NCBI RefSeq assembly: GCF_004362405.1
Contig: NZ_SNXE01000003.1
Span: 411,304-475,303, forward strand
Length of the DNA stretch: 64,000 nucleotides
Reading direction: 5' to 3'
DNA from: Roseateles asaccharophilus
GTDB taxonomy: Bacteria; Pseudomonadota; Gammaproteobacteria; Burkholderiales; Burkholderiaceae_C
Shown here: positions 9,519-18,026 of the stretch, piece after piece
How the letters are laid out: each line of letters opens with the position of its first letter
Numbering within the stretch: the first letter of the stretch is position 1
Position numbers and translations under genes: made by a program
Notes under the pieces: model-generated
What the model saw: only the letters and a program-made list of their open reading frames with translations
Told to the model about the DNA's origin: nothing
Database searches by the model: none

Positions 9519-10337
9519 ATGCGCCACTGCCTGCCGTTCCTGCTGCTTGTCCTCGCGCTGCTGCGCCCGGACGTGGCTGCGGCACGGGTGGTGCAGATCG
9601 CCACCGGCGAGCTGCCGCCCTATGCCACCGAAAGCCGCGCCGACAAGGGGGTGGCGCTGCAGATCGTGCGGCGCGCCTTTGCCCTGGCGGGGCATGAGGT
9701 TCGCTTTCACTTCATGCCCTGGTCGCGGGCCCAGCTGGAGACCAAGGCCGGGCTCTGGGATGCCTCGGCCTACTGGGGCGCCAGCGAGGAACGTCGTCGC
9801 GACTTTCTGCTCAGCGACACCGTGCTGGTGGAACAGTGGCAGCTGGTCTCGCTGCGCACGCTCAAGTTGGAGTGGCAACGGTTGGAGGACCTCGGTGCCT
9901 GGCGCATCGGCGTGATCCGCGACTACACCTACACGCCCGAGTTCTGGCGCCTGGTACAAGCGGGGCGCTTACAGACCGACAACACCACCGATGATCTGGC
10001 CGGCCTGCGCAAGCTGCTGCTGCGCCGCATCGATGTGCTGCCCATCGAGCGCAATGTGGCCTGTGATCTGCTGGCGCGCCACTTCAGCCAGGCCGAGGCC
10101 GCGCAGCTGGCCATCCATCCACGCCTGCTGACCGAGAGCTTTACGACCCACCTGCTGCTGCCGCCCCAGCTGCCACGCAGCCAGACCCTGCTGCAAGACT
10201 TCAACCGCGGTCTGCGCCAGCTGATCAGCTCCGGCGAGCACGCCCGCATCATGACCAGCGTCAGCTGCCCCCTAGGCTGGGCCCCGCGCCCCGCCTCGCA
10301 AGACCCTGCCGCCACAGGTACACGCCAGACACCGTAA
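9519..10337 (+). CDS. Periplasmic solute-binding protein, amino-acid-type (SBP_bac_3-like)
   Basis: A 272-residue secreted protein. The ATG at 9519 begins a clear signal peptide ([15 protein letters not shown]..., cleavage near AAA). The frame is open upstream but there overlaps ccsB, so a longer start is unlikely. The mature protein opens with a strand and the GELPPYA segment typical of class 3 (polar amino acid) binding proteins, followed by FHFMPWSRA and a [11 protein letters not shown] segment. No permease or ATPase lies nearby. Proteins of this orphan kind often serve as sensors or unknown periplasmic binders. Ligand unknown. Confidence 0.7.
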   Translation: MRHCLPFLLLVLALLRPDVAAARVVQIATGELPPYATESRADKGVALQIVRRAFALAGHEVRFHFMPWSRAQLETKAGLWDASAYWGASEERRRDFLLSDTVLVEQWQLVSLRTLKLEWQRLEDLGAWRIGVIRDYTYTPEFWRLVQAGRLQTDNTTDDLAGLRKLLLRRIDVLPIERNVACDLLARHFSQAEAAQLAIHPRLLTESFTTHLLLPPQLPRSQTLLQDFNRGLRQLISSGEHARIMTSVSCPLGWAPRPASQDPAATGTRQTP

Positions 10338-10398
10338 GCTTTTGGCCGCTGGCGCGACTGATGAGTTGCATCAGCCACCCGCCCCAGGAGCTCTCGAA

Positions 10399-11364
10399 AT
10401 GTCCTTCCTCATCCGCAGCCACGATCCCACGCAGCCCAGCCCCAGCGAGATCACCCCGCAGCCGATCTACCGGGGGCGGCGTGAGTGGCTGCAGGGCCTG
10501 GCCGCGGGAGCCGCCCTGGCCGCCTGGCCGGCGCGCGAGGCCCTGGCCCAGACGCGGCTCGCGGCCACACGCAGCGCCCTGCCCGGCGCCCTGACCATGG
10601 AGAAGCAGACCTCGCGTCAGGACGCCACCAGCTACAACAACTTCTACGAATTCGGCACCGACAAGGCCGACCCCGCCCAGCGCGCCCACACCCTCAGGAC
10701 CAGCCCCTGGAGCGTGGCCGTGGAAGGCGAGATCGCCAAACCCGGCGTCTACGATCTGGACAGCCTGCTCAGGCTCGCCCCCATGGAAGAGCGCATCTAT
10801 CGCCTGCGCTGCGTGGAGGGCTGGTCCATGGTCATCCCCTGGATCGGCTACTCCCTGGCCGAGCTGATCCGCAAGGTGGAGCCCAACTCCCGCGCCAAGT
10901 ATGTGGAGTTCACCACCCTGGCCGACAAGGCGCAGATGCCGGGCCTGCGCTCGGGCGTGCTGGACTGGCCCTATGTGGAAGGGCTGCGCTTGGATGAAGC
11001 CATGCATCCGCTGACCTTGCTGAGCTTCGGCATGTATGGCGAGGTCATGCCCAAGCAGAACGGCGCGCCGCTGCGTCTGGTCGTGCCTTGGAAGTACGGT
11101 TTCAAGTCCGCCAAGTCCCTGGTGCGAATCCGCTTTGTCGAAAAGCAGCCCATCTCCAGCTGGACCCGCGCCGCGCCCCAGGAGTACGGCTTCTTCTCCA
11201 ATGTGAACCCGCAGGTGGATCACCCCCGCTGGAGTCAGGCCACCGAGCGCCGCATCGGTGAGGACGGCTTGTTCGCCAAAAAGCGCCCCACCCTGATGTT
11301 CAACGGCTACGAGGCCCAGGTGGGTCAGCTCTATGCCGGCATGGACCTGAAAAAGCTGTATTGA
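10399..11364 (+). CDS. msrP: Periplasmic methionine sulfoxide reductase, catalytic subunit MsrP
   Basis: A 321-residue molybdopterin enzyme that repairs oxidised methionine in periplasmic proteins. The twin-arginine signal is visible as RGRREWL (Arg27-Arg28) followed by an Ala-rich hydrophobic stretch ending at EALAQ. The molybdenum-ligating cysteine is Cys138 in RLRCVEGW. Length and the YNNFYEFG segment match MsrP (formerly YedY). A ribosome-binding site (CAGGAG at 10385-10390) supports the ATG at 10399 over the upstream in-frame codon at 10342. It is followed after one base by msrQ, its haem-containing membrane partner. Confidence 0.95.
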   Translation: MSFLIRSHDPTQPSPSEITPQPIYRGRREWLQGLAAGAALAAWPAREALAQTRLAATRSALPGALTMEKQTSRQDATSYNNFYEFGTDKADPAQRAHTLRTSPWSVAVEGEIAKPGVYDLDSLLRLAPMEERIYRLRCVEGWSMVIPWIGYSLAELIRKVEPNSRAKYVEFTTLADKAQMPGLRSGVLDWPYVEGLRLDEAMHPLTLLSFGMYGEVMPKQNGAPLRLVVPWKYGFKSAKSLVRIRFVEKQPISSWTRAAPQEYGFFSNVNPQVDHPRWSQATERRIGEDGLFAKKRPTLMFNGYEAQVGQLYAGMDLKKLY

Positions 11365-11365
11365 G

Positions 11366-11968
11366 GTGCGATTGTCCCCGCTGCTGCGGCACCCGGCCGC
11401 CAAGCCCCTGCTCTTTGCGCTCTGCGCCCTGCCCCTGGCCCAGCTGGTCTGGGGCGCCGCCAACAACAGCCTGGGGGCCAATCCGGCCGAGGCCCTGATA
11501 CGCGGGCTGGGTGACTGGACCCTGAGGCTGCTCTGCCTGAGCCTGGCCATCACCCCGCTGCGCCAGGCCCTGAATCAGCCGCTGCTGGCACGTTTTCGCC
11601 GCATGCTGGGCCTCTGGGCCTTTGCCTACGCCAGCCTGCACCTGCTGGCCTACGCCTGGCTGGACATGGGGCTGGTGCCGGGCGACATCGTCCGGGACAT
11701 CGCCAAGAGACCCTTCATCCTGATGGGCTTCCTGGCATGGGCCCTGATGCTGCCCCTGGCGGCCACCAGCTTCAACCGAGCCATCCGGGCCCTGGGCGGC
11801 GCGCGCTGGCAGGCCCTGCACCGCCTGGTCTATGGGCTGGCCCTGGTCGGCTTGGCCCACTTCATCTGGATGCGCGCCGGCAAGAACGACTTTGCCGAAC
11901 CCGCGGTCTATGGTCTGCTGCTCGCCCTGCTGCTGGGCTGGCGTCTGCTCAGGGCCATGCGCCGCTGA
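11366..11968 (+). CDS. msrQ: Haem-binding membrane subunit MsrQ
   Basis: A 200-residue inner-membrane b-type cytochrome that passes electrons to MsrP. Around six hydrophobic helices are visible. Haem-ligand histidines fit those in LHLLAYAW, RWQALHRLVY and LAHFIWM, and the family signature FRRMLGLWAF is present. The start is read as GTG at 11366, one base after the msrP stop; an in-frame TTG at 11372 is an alternative. The tight spacing indicates one msrPQ transcript. Confidence 0.93.
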   Translation: MRLSPLLRHPAAKPLLFALCALPLAQLVWGAANNSLGANPAEALIRGLGDWTLRLLCLSLAITPLRQALNQPLLARFRRMLGLWAFAYASLHLLAYAWLDMGLVPGDIVRDIAKRPFILMGFLAWALMLPLAATSFNRAIRALGGARWQALHRLVYGLALVGLAHFIWMRAGKNDFAEPAVYGLLLALLLGWRLLRAMRR

Positions 11969-12140
11969 GGGGAAAACCGGCGTCACCCGGGCCGCAAGCC
12001 AGGGTCTTTGCGCCAGCTGAGATAATTGCGCCCTCGCGCTTGTCGGCCCGCCGCGTCGATTCCAGCTCGGCCCGGCGTGTCTAGACCGCGGGGCCCCGGC
12101 TTCGCACCCCCTTACGCCCTCTGCTACCCCAGCCACGCCC

Positions 12141-12917
12141 ATGAACCGCAGCCTCCCTGTTGCCCTGATCACCGGTAGCGCGCGCCGGCTCGGCCGCGAG
12201 ATCGCCCTGCACCTGGCCGAGACCGGGGGCTGGACGCTGGCCCTGCACTGCCACCGCTCCCAGGCCGAGGCCCAGGCCCTGGCCGAGGAACTGGCCGGGC
12301 GCGGCGTGCAGGCCGCGGTCTTTGCCGCCGACCTGGCGGACGAGGCCGCCTGCGAGGCCCTGCTGCCCGCCGTCCAGGCCCGCTTCGGCCGGGTGGATGC
12401 GGTGGTGAACAATGCCTCGCTGTTCGAGTACGACGATGTGGCAGGCTTCAGCCACGCGAATCTGGAGCGCCACTGGCGTGCCAACACCGCGCCGGCCATC
12501 CTGCTGGCGCGCGCCCTGCACCGCCATCTGGAAGCCGCCGGCCGCCAGGGCTGCGTGGTGAACCTGCTGGACCAGAAGCTCTGGAACCCCAACCCGGACT
12601 ACCTGTCCTACACCCTGTCCAAGGCCGCGCTGGAGTCGGCCCAGACCCTGCTGGCCCAGGCCCTGGCGCCGCGCCTGCGCGTGTGCGGCGTGGCCCCGGG
12701 CGTGACCCTGGCCTCCGGGCCCATGAACGACAGCGAGTTCCAGGCCGCCCACAAGCTCACGCCGCTGCAGCGCTCCTCCACCCCGCAGGACATCGCGCGC
12801 GCCGTGCGCTTCCTGCTGGAGGCCCCGGCCATCACCGGCACCACCTTGCTGGTGGACGGTGGCCAGCATCTGGCCGCGCAGGCGCGCGACGTGATGTTCC
12901 TCACCGGCACGCCCTGA
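12141..12917 (+). CDS. folM: SDR-family pteridine reductase, FolM-like (dihydromonapterin reductase)
   Basis: A 258-residue short-chain dehydrogenase. The nucleotide-binding motif at residues 11-18 is TGSARRLG, which fits the TGxxxRxG pattern of pteridine reductases (FolM/PTR1) that use NADPH, rather than the common TGxxxGxG. The catalytic Tyr157 and Lys161 sit in YTLSK, NNAS follows the central strand, and the C-terminal LLVDGGQ segment is typical of the fold. The next gene is folB, which independently supports a folate/tetrahydromonapterin role. FolM can supply reduced pterin cofactor or back up dihydrofolate reductase. Assignment rests on motif plus neighbour; other SDR roles remain possible. 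Confidence 0.78.
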   Translation: MNRSLPVALITGSARRLGREIALHLAETGGWTLALHCHRSQAEAQALAEELAGRGVQAAVFAADLADEAACEALLPAVQARFGRVDAVVNNASLFEYDDVAGFSHANLERHWRANTAPAILLARALHRHLEAAGRQGCVVNLLDQKLWNPNPDYLSYTLSKAALESAQTLLAQALAPRLRVCGVAPGVTLASGPMNDSEFQAAHKLTPLQRSSTPQDIARAVRFLLEAPAITGTTLLVDGGQHLAAQARDVMFLTGTP

Positions 12918-12955
12918 ACCGCGCTGCCGCCCCGCCCTCAAGACCTGCCCCTGCC

Positions 12956-13351
12956 ATGCAAAGCTCCCTCGCCCATCCGGCCCTGCTCGCCTGCCGCCGC
13001 CTCTTCCTGCGCAACTACGAGGTCTGGATCAATATCGGCGTGCACGATTTCGAGAAACGCGGCGAGCAGCGCGTGCTGATCAATGTGGACCTCTACATCC
13101 CCCTGGCCGAGTCCACGCCCACGCAGGACGAGCTCAGCGAGGTGGTGGACTATGACTTCATGCGCCGCTCCATCTCCGAGCGCGTGAGCCAGGGCCATAT
13201 CCATCTGCAGGAGACCCTCTGCGATGACGTGCTCAAGCTGATGCTGGCCCACCCGCGGGTCAAGGCCGCCCGCGTCTCCACCGAAAAGCCCGATGTCTAC
13301 CCCGACTGTGAATCCGTCGGGGTCGAGGTCTTTGGCATCAAGGATCTCTGA
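12956..13351 (+). CDS. folB: Dihydroneopterin aldolase FolB
   Basis: A 131-residue enzyme of folate synthesis that cleaves dihydroneopterin to hydroxymethyl-dihydropterin and glycolaldehyde. Recognisable features are [18 protein letters not shown], the strand [22 protein letters not shown] and the [16 protein letters not shown] ending. The ATG at 12956 gives the usual family length; an upstream extension in the same frame would overlap folM. It lies 38 bp after folM and 34 bp before ttcA on the same strand, a likely operon. Confidence 0.92.
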   Translation: MQSSLAHPALLACRRLFLRNYEVWINIGVHDFEKRGEQRVLINVDLYIPLAESTPTQDELSEVVDYDFMRRSISERVSQGHIHLQETLCDDVLKLMLAHPRVKAARVSTEKPDVYPDCESVGVEVFGIKDL

Positions 13352-13385
13352 GCCCCCCGCCCCACACACTAGCCGATTGCCCCGC

Positions 13386-14324
13386 ATGGATACCGCCGAC
13401 ACCTCCCTCCTGGACGCCGAGCGCGCCGCCGCCGAAAAGAAGCAGGCCCACGAGACCAACAAGCTCTCCAAGCGTCTGCACCGCCTGGTGGGCCAGGCCA
13501 TCACCGACTTCAACATGATCGAAGACGGCGACAAGGTCATGGTCTGCCTGTCCGGCGGCAAGGACAGCTACTCCCTGCTCGACATCCTGATCAATCTGCG
13601 CCAGCGCGCGCCGATCAAGTTCGACATCGTCGCGGTCAACCTCGATCAGAAGCAGCCCGGCTTCCCGGCCGAGGTGCTGCCCACCTATCTGAAGAGCATC
13701 GGGGTGGACTTCCATATCGAGACCCAGGACACCTACAGCATCGTCAAAAAGCTGGTGCCCGAGGGCAAAACCACCTGCAGCCTGTGCTCGCGTCTGCGCC
13801 GCGGCATCCTCTACCGCGTGGCGCAGGAACTGGGCGCCACCAAGATTGCTCTGGGCCACCACCGCGACGACATCGTGACCACCCTGCTGCTGAACATGTT
13901 CTTCGGCAGCCGCATGAAGGGCATGCCGCCCAAGCTGGTCAGCGATGACGGCAAGAACGTGGTGATCCGCCCCCTGGCCTATGTGCGCGAGTCCGACCTG
14001 GTGAAGTGGGCCGAGCACCGTCAGTTCCCCATCATTCCCTGCAATCTCTGCGGCAGCCAGGAGAACCTGCAGCGCGCCAACGTCAAGGCCATGCTGCAGG
14101 ACTGGGACAAGAAGTTCCCGGGCCGGGTCGACAATATGTTCACCGCCATGGGCAATATCGTCACCTCGCACATGATGGACCGCCAACTCTTCCCCTTCGA
14201 GACCATCAAGGCCACGGGCACCCCCGATCCGGACGGCGACATCGCCTTCGACGAGGAAGAGCACTGCGGTCCCGCCGAGCCGGCCACCGGCTCGGTGATC
14301 AGGCTGATGCGCGAAGAGGACTGA
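13386..14324 (+). CDS. ttcA: tRNA 2-thiocytidine(32) synthetase TtcA
   Basis: A 312-residue cytoplasmic enzyme that thiolates C32 in several tRNAs. The PP-loop ATP pyrophosphatase motif SGGKDS is at 56-61. Two CxxC pairs needed for the iron-sulfur cluster are visible, Cys131/Cys134 (CSLC) and Cys219/Cys222 (CNLC). GHHRDD, another conserved TtcA segment, is present. The ATG at 13386 gives the family length; the frame is open further upstream into folB but without the conserved sequence. The C-terminal acidic tail is ordinary for Burkholderiales TtcA. Confidence 0.96.
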   Translation: MDTADTSLLDAERAAAEKKQAHETNKLSKRLHRLVGQAITDFNMIEDGDKVMVCLSGGKDSYSLLDILINLRQRAPIKFDIVAVNLDQKQPGFPAEVLPTYLKSIGVDFHIETQDTYSIVKKLVPEGKTTCSLCSRLRRGILYRVAQELGATKIALGHHRDDIVTTLLLNMFFGSRMKGMPPKLVSDDGKNVVIRPLAYVRESDLVKWAEHRQFPIIPCNLCGSQENLQRANVKAMLQDWDKKFPGRVDNMFTAMGNIVTSHMMDRQLFPFETIKATGTPDPDGDIAFDEEEHCGPAEPATGSVIRLMREED

Positions 14325-14435
14325 AGTCCGCCCCAGCCTCCGCAGGGACTTGCAAGGCCGCCAGGCCCGGTCAACGCGGGCCTCGCAAAATCGTTGCGTG
14401 GTATACCTGCAGCAGTGAGCAAGGAGGCACCCCAT

Positions 14436-15077
14436 ATGATCAGCATCTCTCGTCGGCTGGCCCTCACCGGCCTGAGCGCCCTGGCCCTTCTGGGGCTGTC
14501 GGGCTGCGCCGCCCTGAACACCATCACGGCGGACGCACAGAGCTTCGGCAGCTGGCCGGCTGGCCGCCAGGCCGGCAGCTTTGCCTTTGAGCGCCTGCCC
14601 TCGCAGCAGCTCAATGAGCAGCAACAAAGCGAGCTGGAGAGCGCGGCACGCAGCGCCCTGGAAAAGGCCGGCTTCACCGTCGCGGCCGATCCCAAGACGG
14701 CCGATGTGCTGGTCTCCATCGGTGTGCGCGTCAGCCGCAGCGACAACGCGCCCTGGGATGACCCACTGTGGTGGCGCTGGAACGGCAATTACTTCGCCTG
14801 GCGCTACGGTCCGGCGTGGCGCCCGCACTTCAGCCGCTTCGGCTACCCCTATCCCATCGATCCCATGATGGAGCGGCGCTACGACCGTGCGGTCGCCCTG
14901 CTGCTGCGTGATCGCAAGAGCAACGAGCCGCTGTACGAAGCTCGCGCCAGCAATGACGGCGCCACGGTCGGCAGCCTCAGCCTGTTCGGCGCCCTGTTCG
15001 AGGCCGCCATGGCCGACTTTCCCCAAACCCAGCCCCAGCCCCATCCGGTGAGCGTGCAACTGGGGGGTGGGCAGTAA
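14436..15077 (+). CDS. DUF4136 lipoprotein
   Basis: A 213-residue predicted lipoprotein. A strong Shine-Dalgarno (AAGGAGG at 14421-14427) supports the ATG at 14436. The N-terminus is a lipoprotein signal ending in the lipobox LSGC near residue 24. The mature part contains FGSWPAG, the helix LESAARSALEKAGF and the strand ADVLVSIGVRVS, as in the DUF4136 family of envelope proteins of unknown function. A Trp/Tyr/Pro-rich stretch (DDPLWWRWNGNYFAW) in the middle is characteristic. The gene ends 26 bp before a strong hairpin that precedes glmU. Confidence 0.8.
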   Translation: MISISRRLALTGLSALALLGLSGCAALNTITADAQSFGSWPAGRQAGSFAFERLPSQQLNEQQQSELESAARSALEKAGFTVAADPKTADVLVSIGVRVSRSDNAPWDDPLWWRWNGNYFAWRYGPAWRPHFSRFGYPYPIDPMMERRYDRAVALLLRDRKSNEPLYEARASNDGATVGSLSLFGALFEAAMADFPQTQPQPHPVSVQLGGGQ

Positions 15078-15103
15078 GAAAAGCGCCGCTATCCAGCACT
15101 GAT

Positions 15104-15139
15104 AATCGCGGCTTCGCAACAAGCCGCGATTTGTCTTTT
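15104..15139 (+). terminator. Strong hairpin immediately upstream of the glmU start
   Basis: AATCGCGGCTT (15104-15114) and AAGCCGCGATT (15121-15131) form a perfect 11-bp stem with a six-base loop, followed by TGTCTTTT and then the glmU ATG at 15140. It reads as the intrinsic terminator of the DUF4136 gene but abuts the glmU initiation region, where no Shine-Dalgarno is seen. The T-tract is interrupted, so efficiency is uncertain. Confidence 0.7.
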
Positions 15140-16519
15140 ATGGCGCTCAATATCGTGATCATGGCCGCGGGCAAGGGTACCCGCATGAAGTCCGCCCTGC
15201 CCAAGGTGCTGCACAAGCTGGCCGGCAAGTCCCTGCTGCGCCATGTGCTGGACACCACGGCTGGCCTGGGCGCCGCCCAGCGCCTCGTGATCACGGGCCA
15301 TGGTGCCGACCAGGTGGAGAACGCCGTGGCCGGCCCAGGCATCGCCTTCGTGCGCCAGATGCCCCAGCTGGGCACGGGCCATGCGATCCAGCAGGTCGTG
15401 CCCCACCTGCCCGACAGCGGCAGCACCCTGATCCTCAACGGCGACGTGCCCCTGATCCAGGCCGAGACCGCGCGCCGTCTGGCCCAGGCCTGCGGCGGCG
15501 ACAAGCTGGCCCTGCTGACCATCGAGCTGGCCGACCCCACGGGCTATGGCCGCATCGTGCGCGATGAGCAGGGCGGCGTGCGCGCCATCGTCGAGCACAA
15601 GGACGCCAGCGCCGAGCAGCGCGCCATCCGCGAGGGCTATACCGGCATGATGGCCGCGCCCACCGCGGCGCTCAAACGCTGGGTCTCAGCACTGAAGAAC
15701 GAGAACGCCCAGGGCGAGTACTACCTGACCGATATCGTGGCCATGGCCGTGGCCGAGGGCGTGCCGGTGCTGGGTATCGCCGCCCCCAACGAGACCGAGG
15801 TGCTGGGCGTGAACAGCCCGCTGCAGCTGGCCGATCTGGAGCGCCGCTTCCAGCGCCGCCAGGCCGAGACCCTGATGGAGCAGCACGGCCTGCGCCTGGC
15901 CGACCCGGCCCGCTTCGATCTGCGCGGCGAGCTCATCTGCGGTCAGGATGTGGAAGTCGATGTGGGCTGCGTCTTCGAGGGCCGCGTGGAGCTGGGTGAG
16001 GGTGTCCGCATCGGCGCCTACAGCGTGATCCGCAATGCCCGCATCGCGGCCGGCGCGCGCATCCACGAATTCACCCATATCGACGGCGAGGCCGCCGGCG
16101 CCAGCGTCGGCGAGGGCGCCCTGGTAGGCCCCTTTGCCCGCCTGCGCCCCGGGGCCGAACTGGGTGCCGAAGTGCATATCGGCAACTTCGTCGAGGTCAA
16201 GAACTCCAGCCTGGCACGCGGCGCCAAGGCCAATCACTTGGCCTATCTGGGCGACGCCACGGTGGGCGAGCGCGTCAATTACGGGGCCGGCTCCATCACC
16301 GCCAACTACGACGGCGCCAACAAGCACCGCACCACCATCGGTGCCGACGTGCATGTGGGCAGCAACTGCGTGCTGGTCGCGCCGGTGGAAATCGGCAGCG
16401 GCGCCACCATTGGCGGTGGGTCGACCATCACCAAGGCCGTGGCCCCGGGCGAGCTCGCCGTGGCACGTGGCAAGCAGGTGGGCATCCAGGGTTGGATTCG
16501 CCCCACGAAGAAGCGCTGA
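15140..16519 (+). CDS. glmU: Bifunctional UDP-N-acetylglucosamine pyrophosphorylase / glucosamine-1-phosphate N-acetyltransferase GlmU
   Basis: A 459-residue enzyme making UDP-GlcNAc for peptidoglycan and lipopolysaccharide. The N-terminal half has the uridyltransferase signature MAAGKGTRMKS followed by LPKVLH, and the NGDVPL segment. The C-terminal half shows hexapeptide repeats of a left-handed beta-helix (for example IGAYSVIRNARI, VGPFARLRPGAEL) and the acetyltransferase segments VEVKNS and NYDGANKHRT. Length is normal. The ATG at 15140 starts the conserved sequence; a TTG three codons upstream lies inside the hairpin stem and is unlikely. glmS is not adjacent here. Confidence 0.97.
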   Translation: MALNIVIMAAGKGTRMKSALPKVLHKLAGKSLLRHVLDTTAGLGAAQRLVITGHGADQVENAVAGPGIAFVRQMPQLGTGHAIQQVVPHLPDSGSTLILNGDVPLIQAETARRLAQACGGDKLALLTIELADPTGYGRIVRDEQGGVRAIVEHKDASAEQRAIREGYTGMMAAPTAALKRWVSALKNENAQGEYYLTDIVAMAVAEGVPVLGIAAPNETEVLGVNSPLQLADLERRFQRRQAETLMEQHGLRLADPARFDLRGELICGQDVEVDVGCVFEGRVELGEGVRIGAYSVIRNARIAAGARIHEFTHIDGEAAGASVGEGALVGPFARLRPGAELGAEVHIGNFVEVKNSSLARGAKANHLAYLGDATVGERVNYGAGSITANYDGANKHRTTIGADVHVGSNCVLVAPVEIGSGATIGGGSTITKAVAPGELAVARGKQVGIQGWIRPTKKR

Positions 16520-16656
16520 GGCGGCGCATTTTTGTGCGGTATTGCACACAAGCCTCCCTGCCGCCCCGACAATAGCCCTATATGCCCCCGAACCGGGGAC
16601 ATGCTCGCTGCATCAGCCGGCCTAGTATTGCGCTAGACAATTGCTGAGCAGTACCC

Positions 16657-17109
16657 ATGTCGAAACAAGCGCCGACCTCCAAACAGCCGTCGATGAGCCA
16701 ACCCGATTCAGCCTGGCAGGCCCTGGCCGACATCAGCAACGGCCCCAGCGAAGCCGAGGACGATGCCGAGCGCGCCGCCGCTCTGGAACGCTTGGCGCTG
16801 GAGCACGCGCGCTGCGATGACGCCGCCAGCGCCTGCTACTACCTGTGCCGCAGCCTGGGTGCCGCGCGTCAGATGGAGCCCAGCGAACCCGGGCTGGAAT
16901 TGCTGTTCGAGCTCCTGGGCGCGCTGGCTGATCTGCCGCTGGGAACCGTGGAGCCGCCCCCCGAACCCGCGGTCCAGGGTGAGGCCGATGGTCTGGGTGT
17001 CTACGAGCTGTGCCAGCAGCTGCAGGCCGCACGGGAGCAGTCGCACCAGGCCTGGCGCGAGCTGGCCGAGGGCGATGCCGATGAAGGCACGCCCCTGCGC
17101 ATCCACTGA
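16657..17109 (+). CDS. Hypothetical acidic small protein
   Basis: A 150-residue protein I do not recognise. It is acidic, has no signal peptide or membrane segment, and is predicted to be mostly helical, with an Ala/Glu/Asp-rich core and a central loop rich in Pro and Glu (EPPPEPAVQGE). Four cysteines are present (ARCDDAASACYYLCR and YELCQQL), too irregular for an obvious metal site. Codon use matches neighbours. The gene has 137 bp upstream of it, enough for its own promoter, and is convergent with the next gene 18 bp away. Could be a lineage-restricted Burkholderiales protein. Confidence 0.65.
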   Translation: MSKQAPTSKQPSMSQPDSAWQALADISNGPSEAEDDAERAAALERLALEHARCDDAASACYYLCRSLGAARQMEPSEPGLELLFELLGALADLPLGTVEPPPEPAVQGEADGLGVYELCQQLQAAREQSHQAWRELAEGDADEGTPLRIH

Positions 17110-17127
17110 GGCACTGACCCGCTCCGC

Positions 17128-18009
17128 TCAGAGCGAGCGGCGGATATGGGCAGCCACCGCTGCCAGGGTCTTGTCCAGGGCCTGCCTCAGCGTTTCAAAA
17201 CCGGCATTGCGCTCGCGACTGAGCTCGTCCATGTAGAGCGGCCGACGGATCTCGATCTGCAGGCTGTGACGGCGCTCGGCCGGGCGGCCGATGCGGCCGA
17301 TCAGGGCCACGCCCTTGTAGGGATCGTTGCGCGCCACGGTATAGCCCTGTGCGCGCAGGCTGTCCTCGATCAGATCCAGCAGGGCTGGCTCGCAGGTGCT
17401 GCCGTCGCGGTCGCCCAGCACAAAGTCGGCCAGGGGCTCGCTGCGCTTGAGGCCCAGACGCTCGAAAGCATTGTTGGGCATGGAGTGCAGATTGAGATGC
17501 CAGACCGCGCCAAAGCGGGCATGGGCCGCCTCAACGGCCTCGTTCAGGGCCGCGTGATAGGGGCGCCAGCAGCCCGCTATCCGCGCCTGCACCTCCTGCA
17601 CCGAGAGCCGACGCCCATAGATGGGCTGGCCCTTGCCGACCTGGCGCCAGATCAAGCCATAGCCCAGGCGGGTCTTCTCGCCCGGGGCCAAGGGCTCGGG
17701 CCAGGGCCCGTCCAGCAGTTCGGGGTCCAGATCGCTGAGCTCGCGGTTGGGGTCGATATAGCTGCGTGGAAAGCGGGCGGCCAGCAGGGTGGCGCCGTGG
17801 CGCGGCGCGTCCTGCCAGAGCGCGTCCACATGGGTGTCCTCGCTGCAGCGCAGCTGGGCCAGGGGCAGGCAGCTGCCAAAGTCGGCGGGATAGTCCACGC
17901 CGCTGTGCGGCGAGTCACAGACCAAGGGCAGGGCCTCGCCCTCGGCCAGCTGCAGGCGATAGGCGGGGTGCTCCAGGGGGCCCTGGAGGCTCGCAGGCTT
18001 CAGCGTCAT
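17128..18009 (-). CDS. N-formylglutamate amidohydrolase family protein
   Basis: A 293-residue cytoplasmic hydrolase of the N-formylglutamate deformylase family. In the classical role it releases formate from N-formyl-L-glutamate in histidine degradation. Recognisable segments are VCDSPHSGVDYP near the N-terminus, DTHVDALW, DPNRE, LIWRQ, HLNLHSMPN and a late LQIEIRRPLYMDE with the conserved Glu/Arg. No other hut gene is in the window, and the preceding gene (17 bp upstream on the same strand) is a Bug receptor, so the substrate may be a different N-acyl amino acid. Likely cotranscribed with that receptor. Confidence 0.82.
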   Translation of the reverse strand: MTLKPASLQGPLEHPAYRLQLAEGEALPLVCDSPHSGVDYPADFGSCLPLAQLRCSEDTHVDALWQDAPRHGATLLAARFPRSYIDPNRELSDLDPELLDGPWPEPLAPGEKTRLGYGLIWRQVGKGQPIYGRRLSVQEVQARIAGCWRPYHAALNEAVEAAHARFGAVWHLNLHSMPNNAFERLGLKRSEPLADFVLGDRDGSTCEPALLDLIEDSLRAQGYTVARNDPYKGVALIGRIGRPAERRHSLQIEIRRPLYMDELSRERNAGFETLRQALDKTLAAVAAHIRRSL

Positions 18010-18026
18010 GCTCGGGCTAGGGGGTT

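Noticed and set aside
14363..14383. Short stem AGGCCCG/CGGGCCT between ttcA and the DUF4136 gene as terminator
   Set aside because: Seven base pairs but no following T-tract, so not supported as an intrinsic terminator.
15101..15106. GATAAT as -10 box for glmU
   Set aside because: No acceptable -35 at 16-18 bp upstream, and it overlaps the hairpin; sequence alone does not support it.
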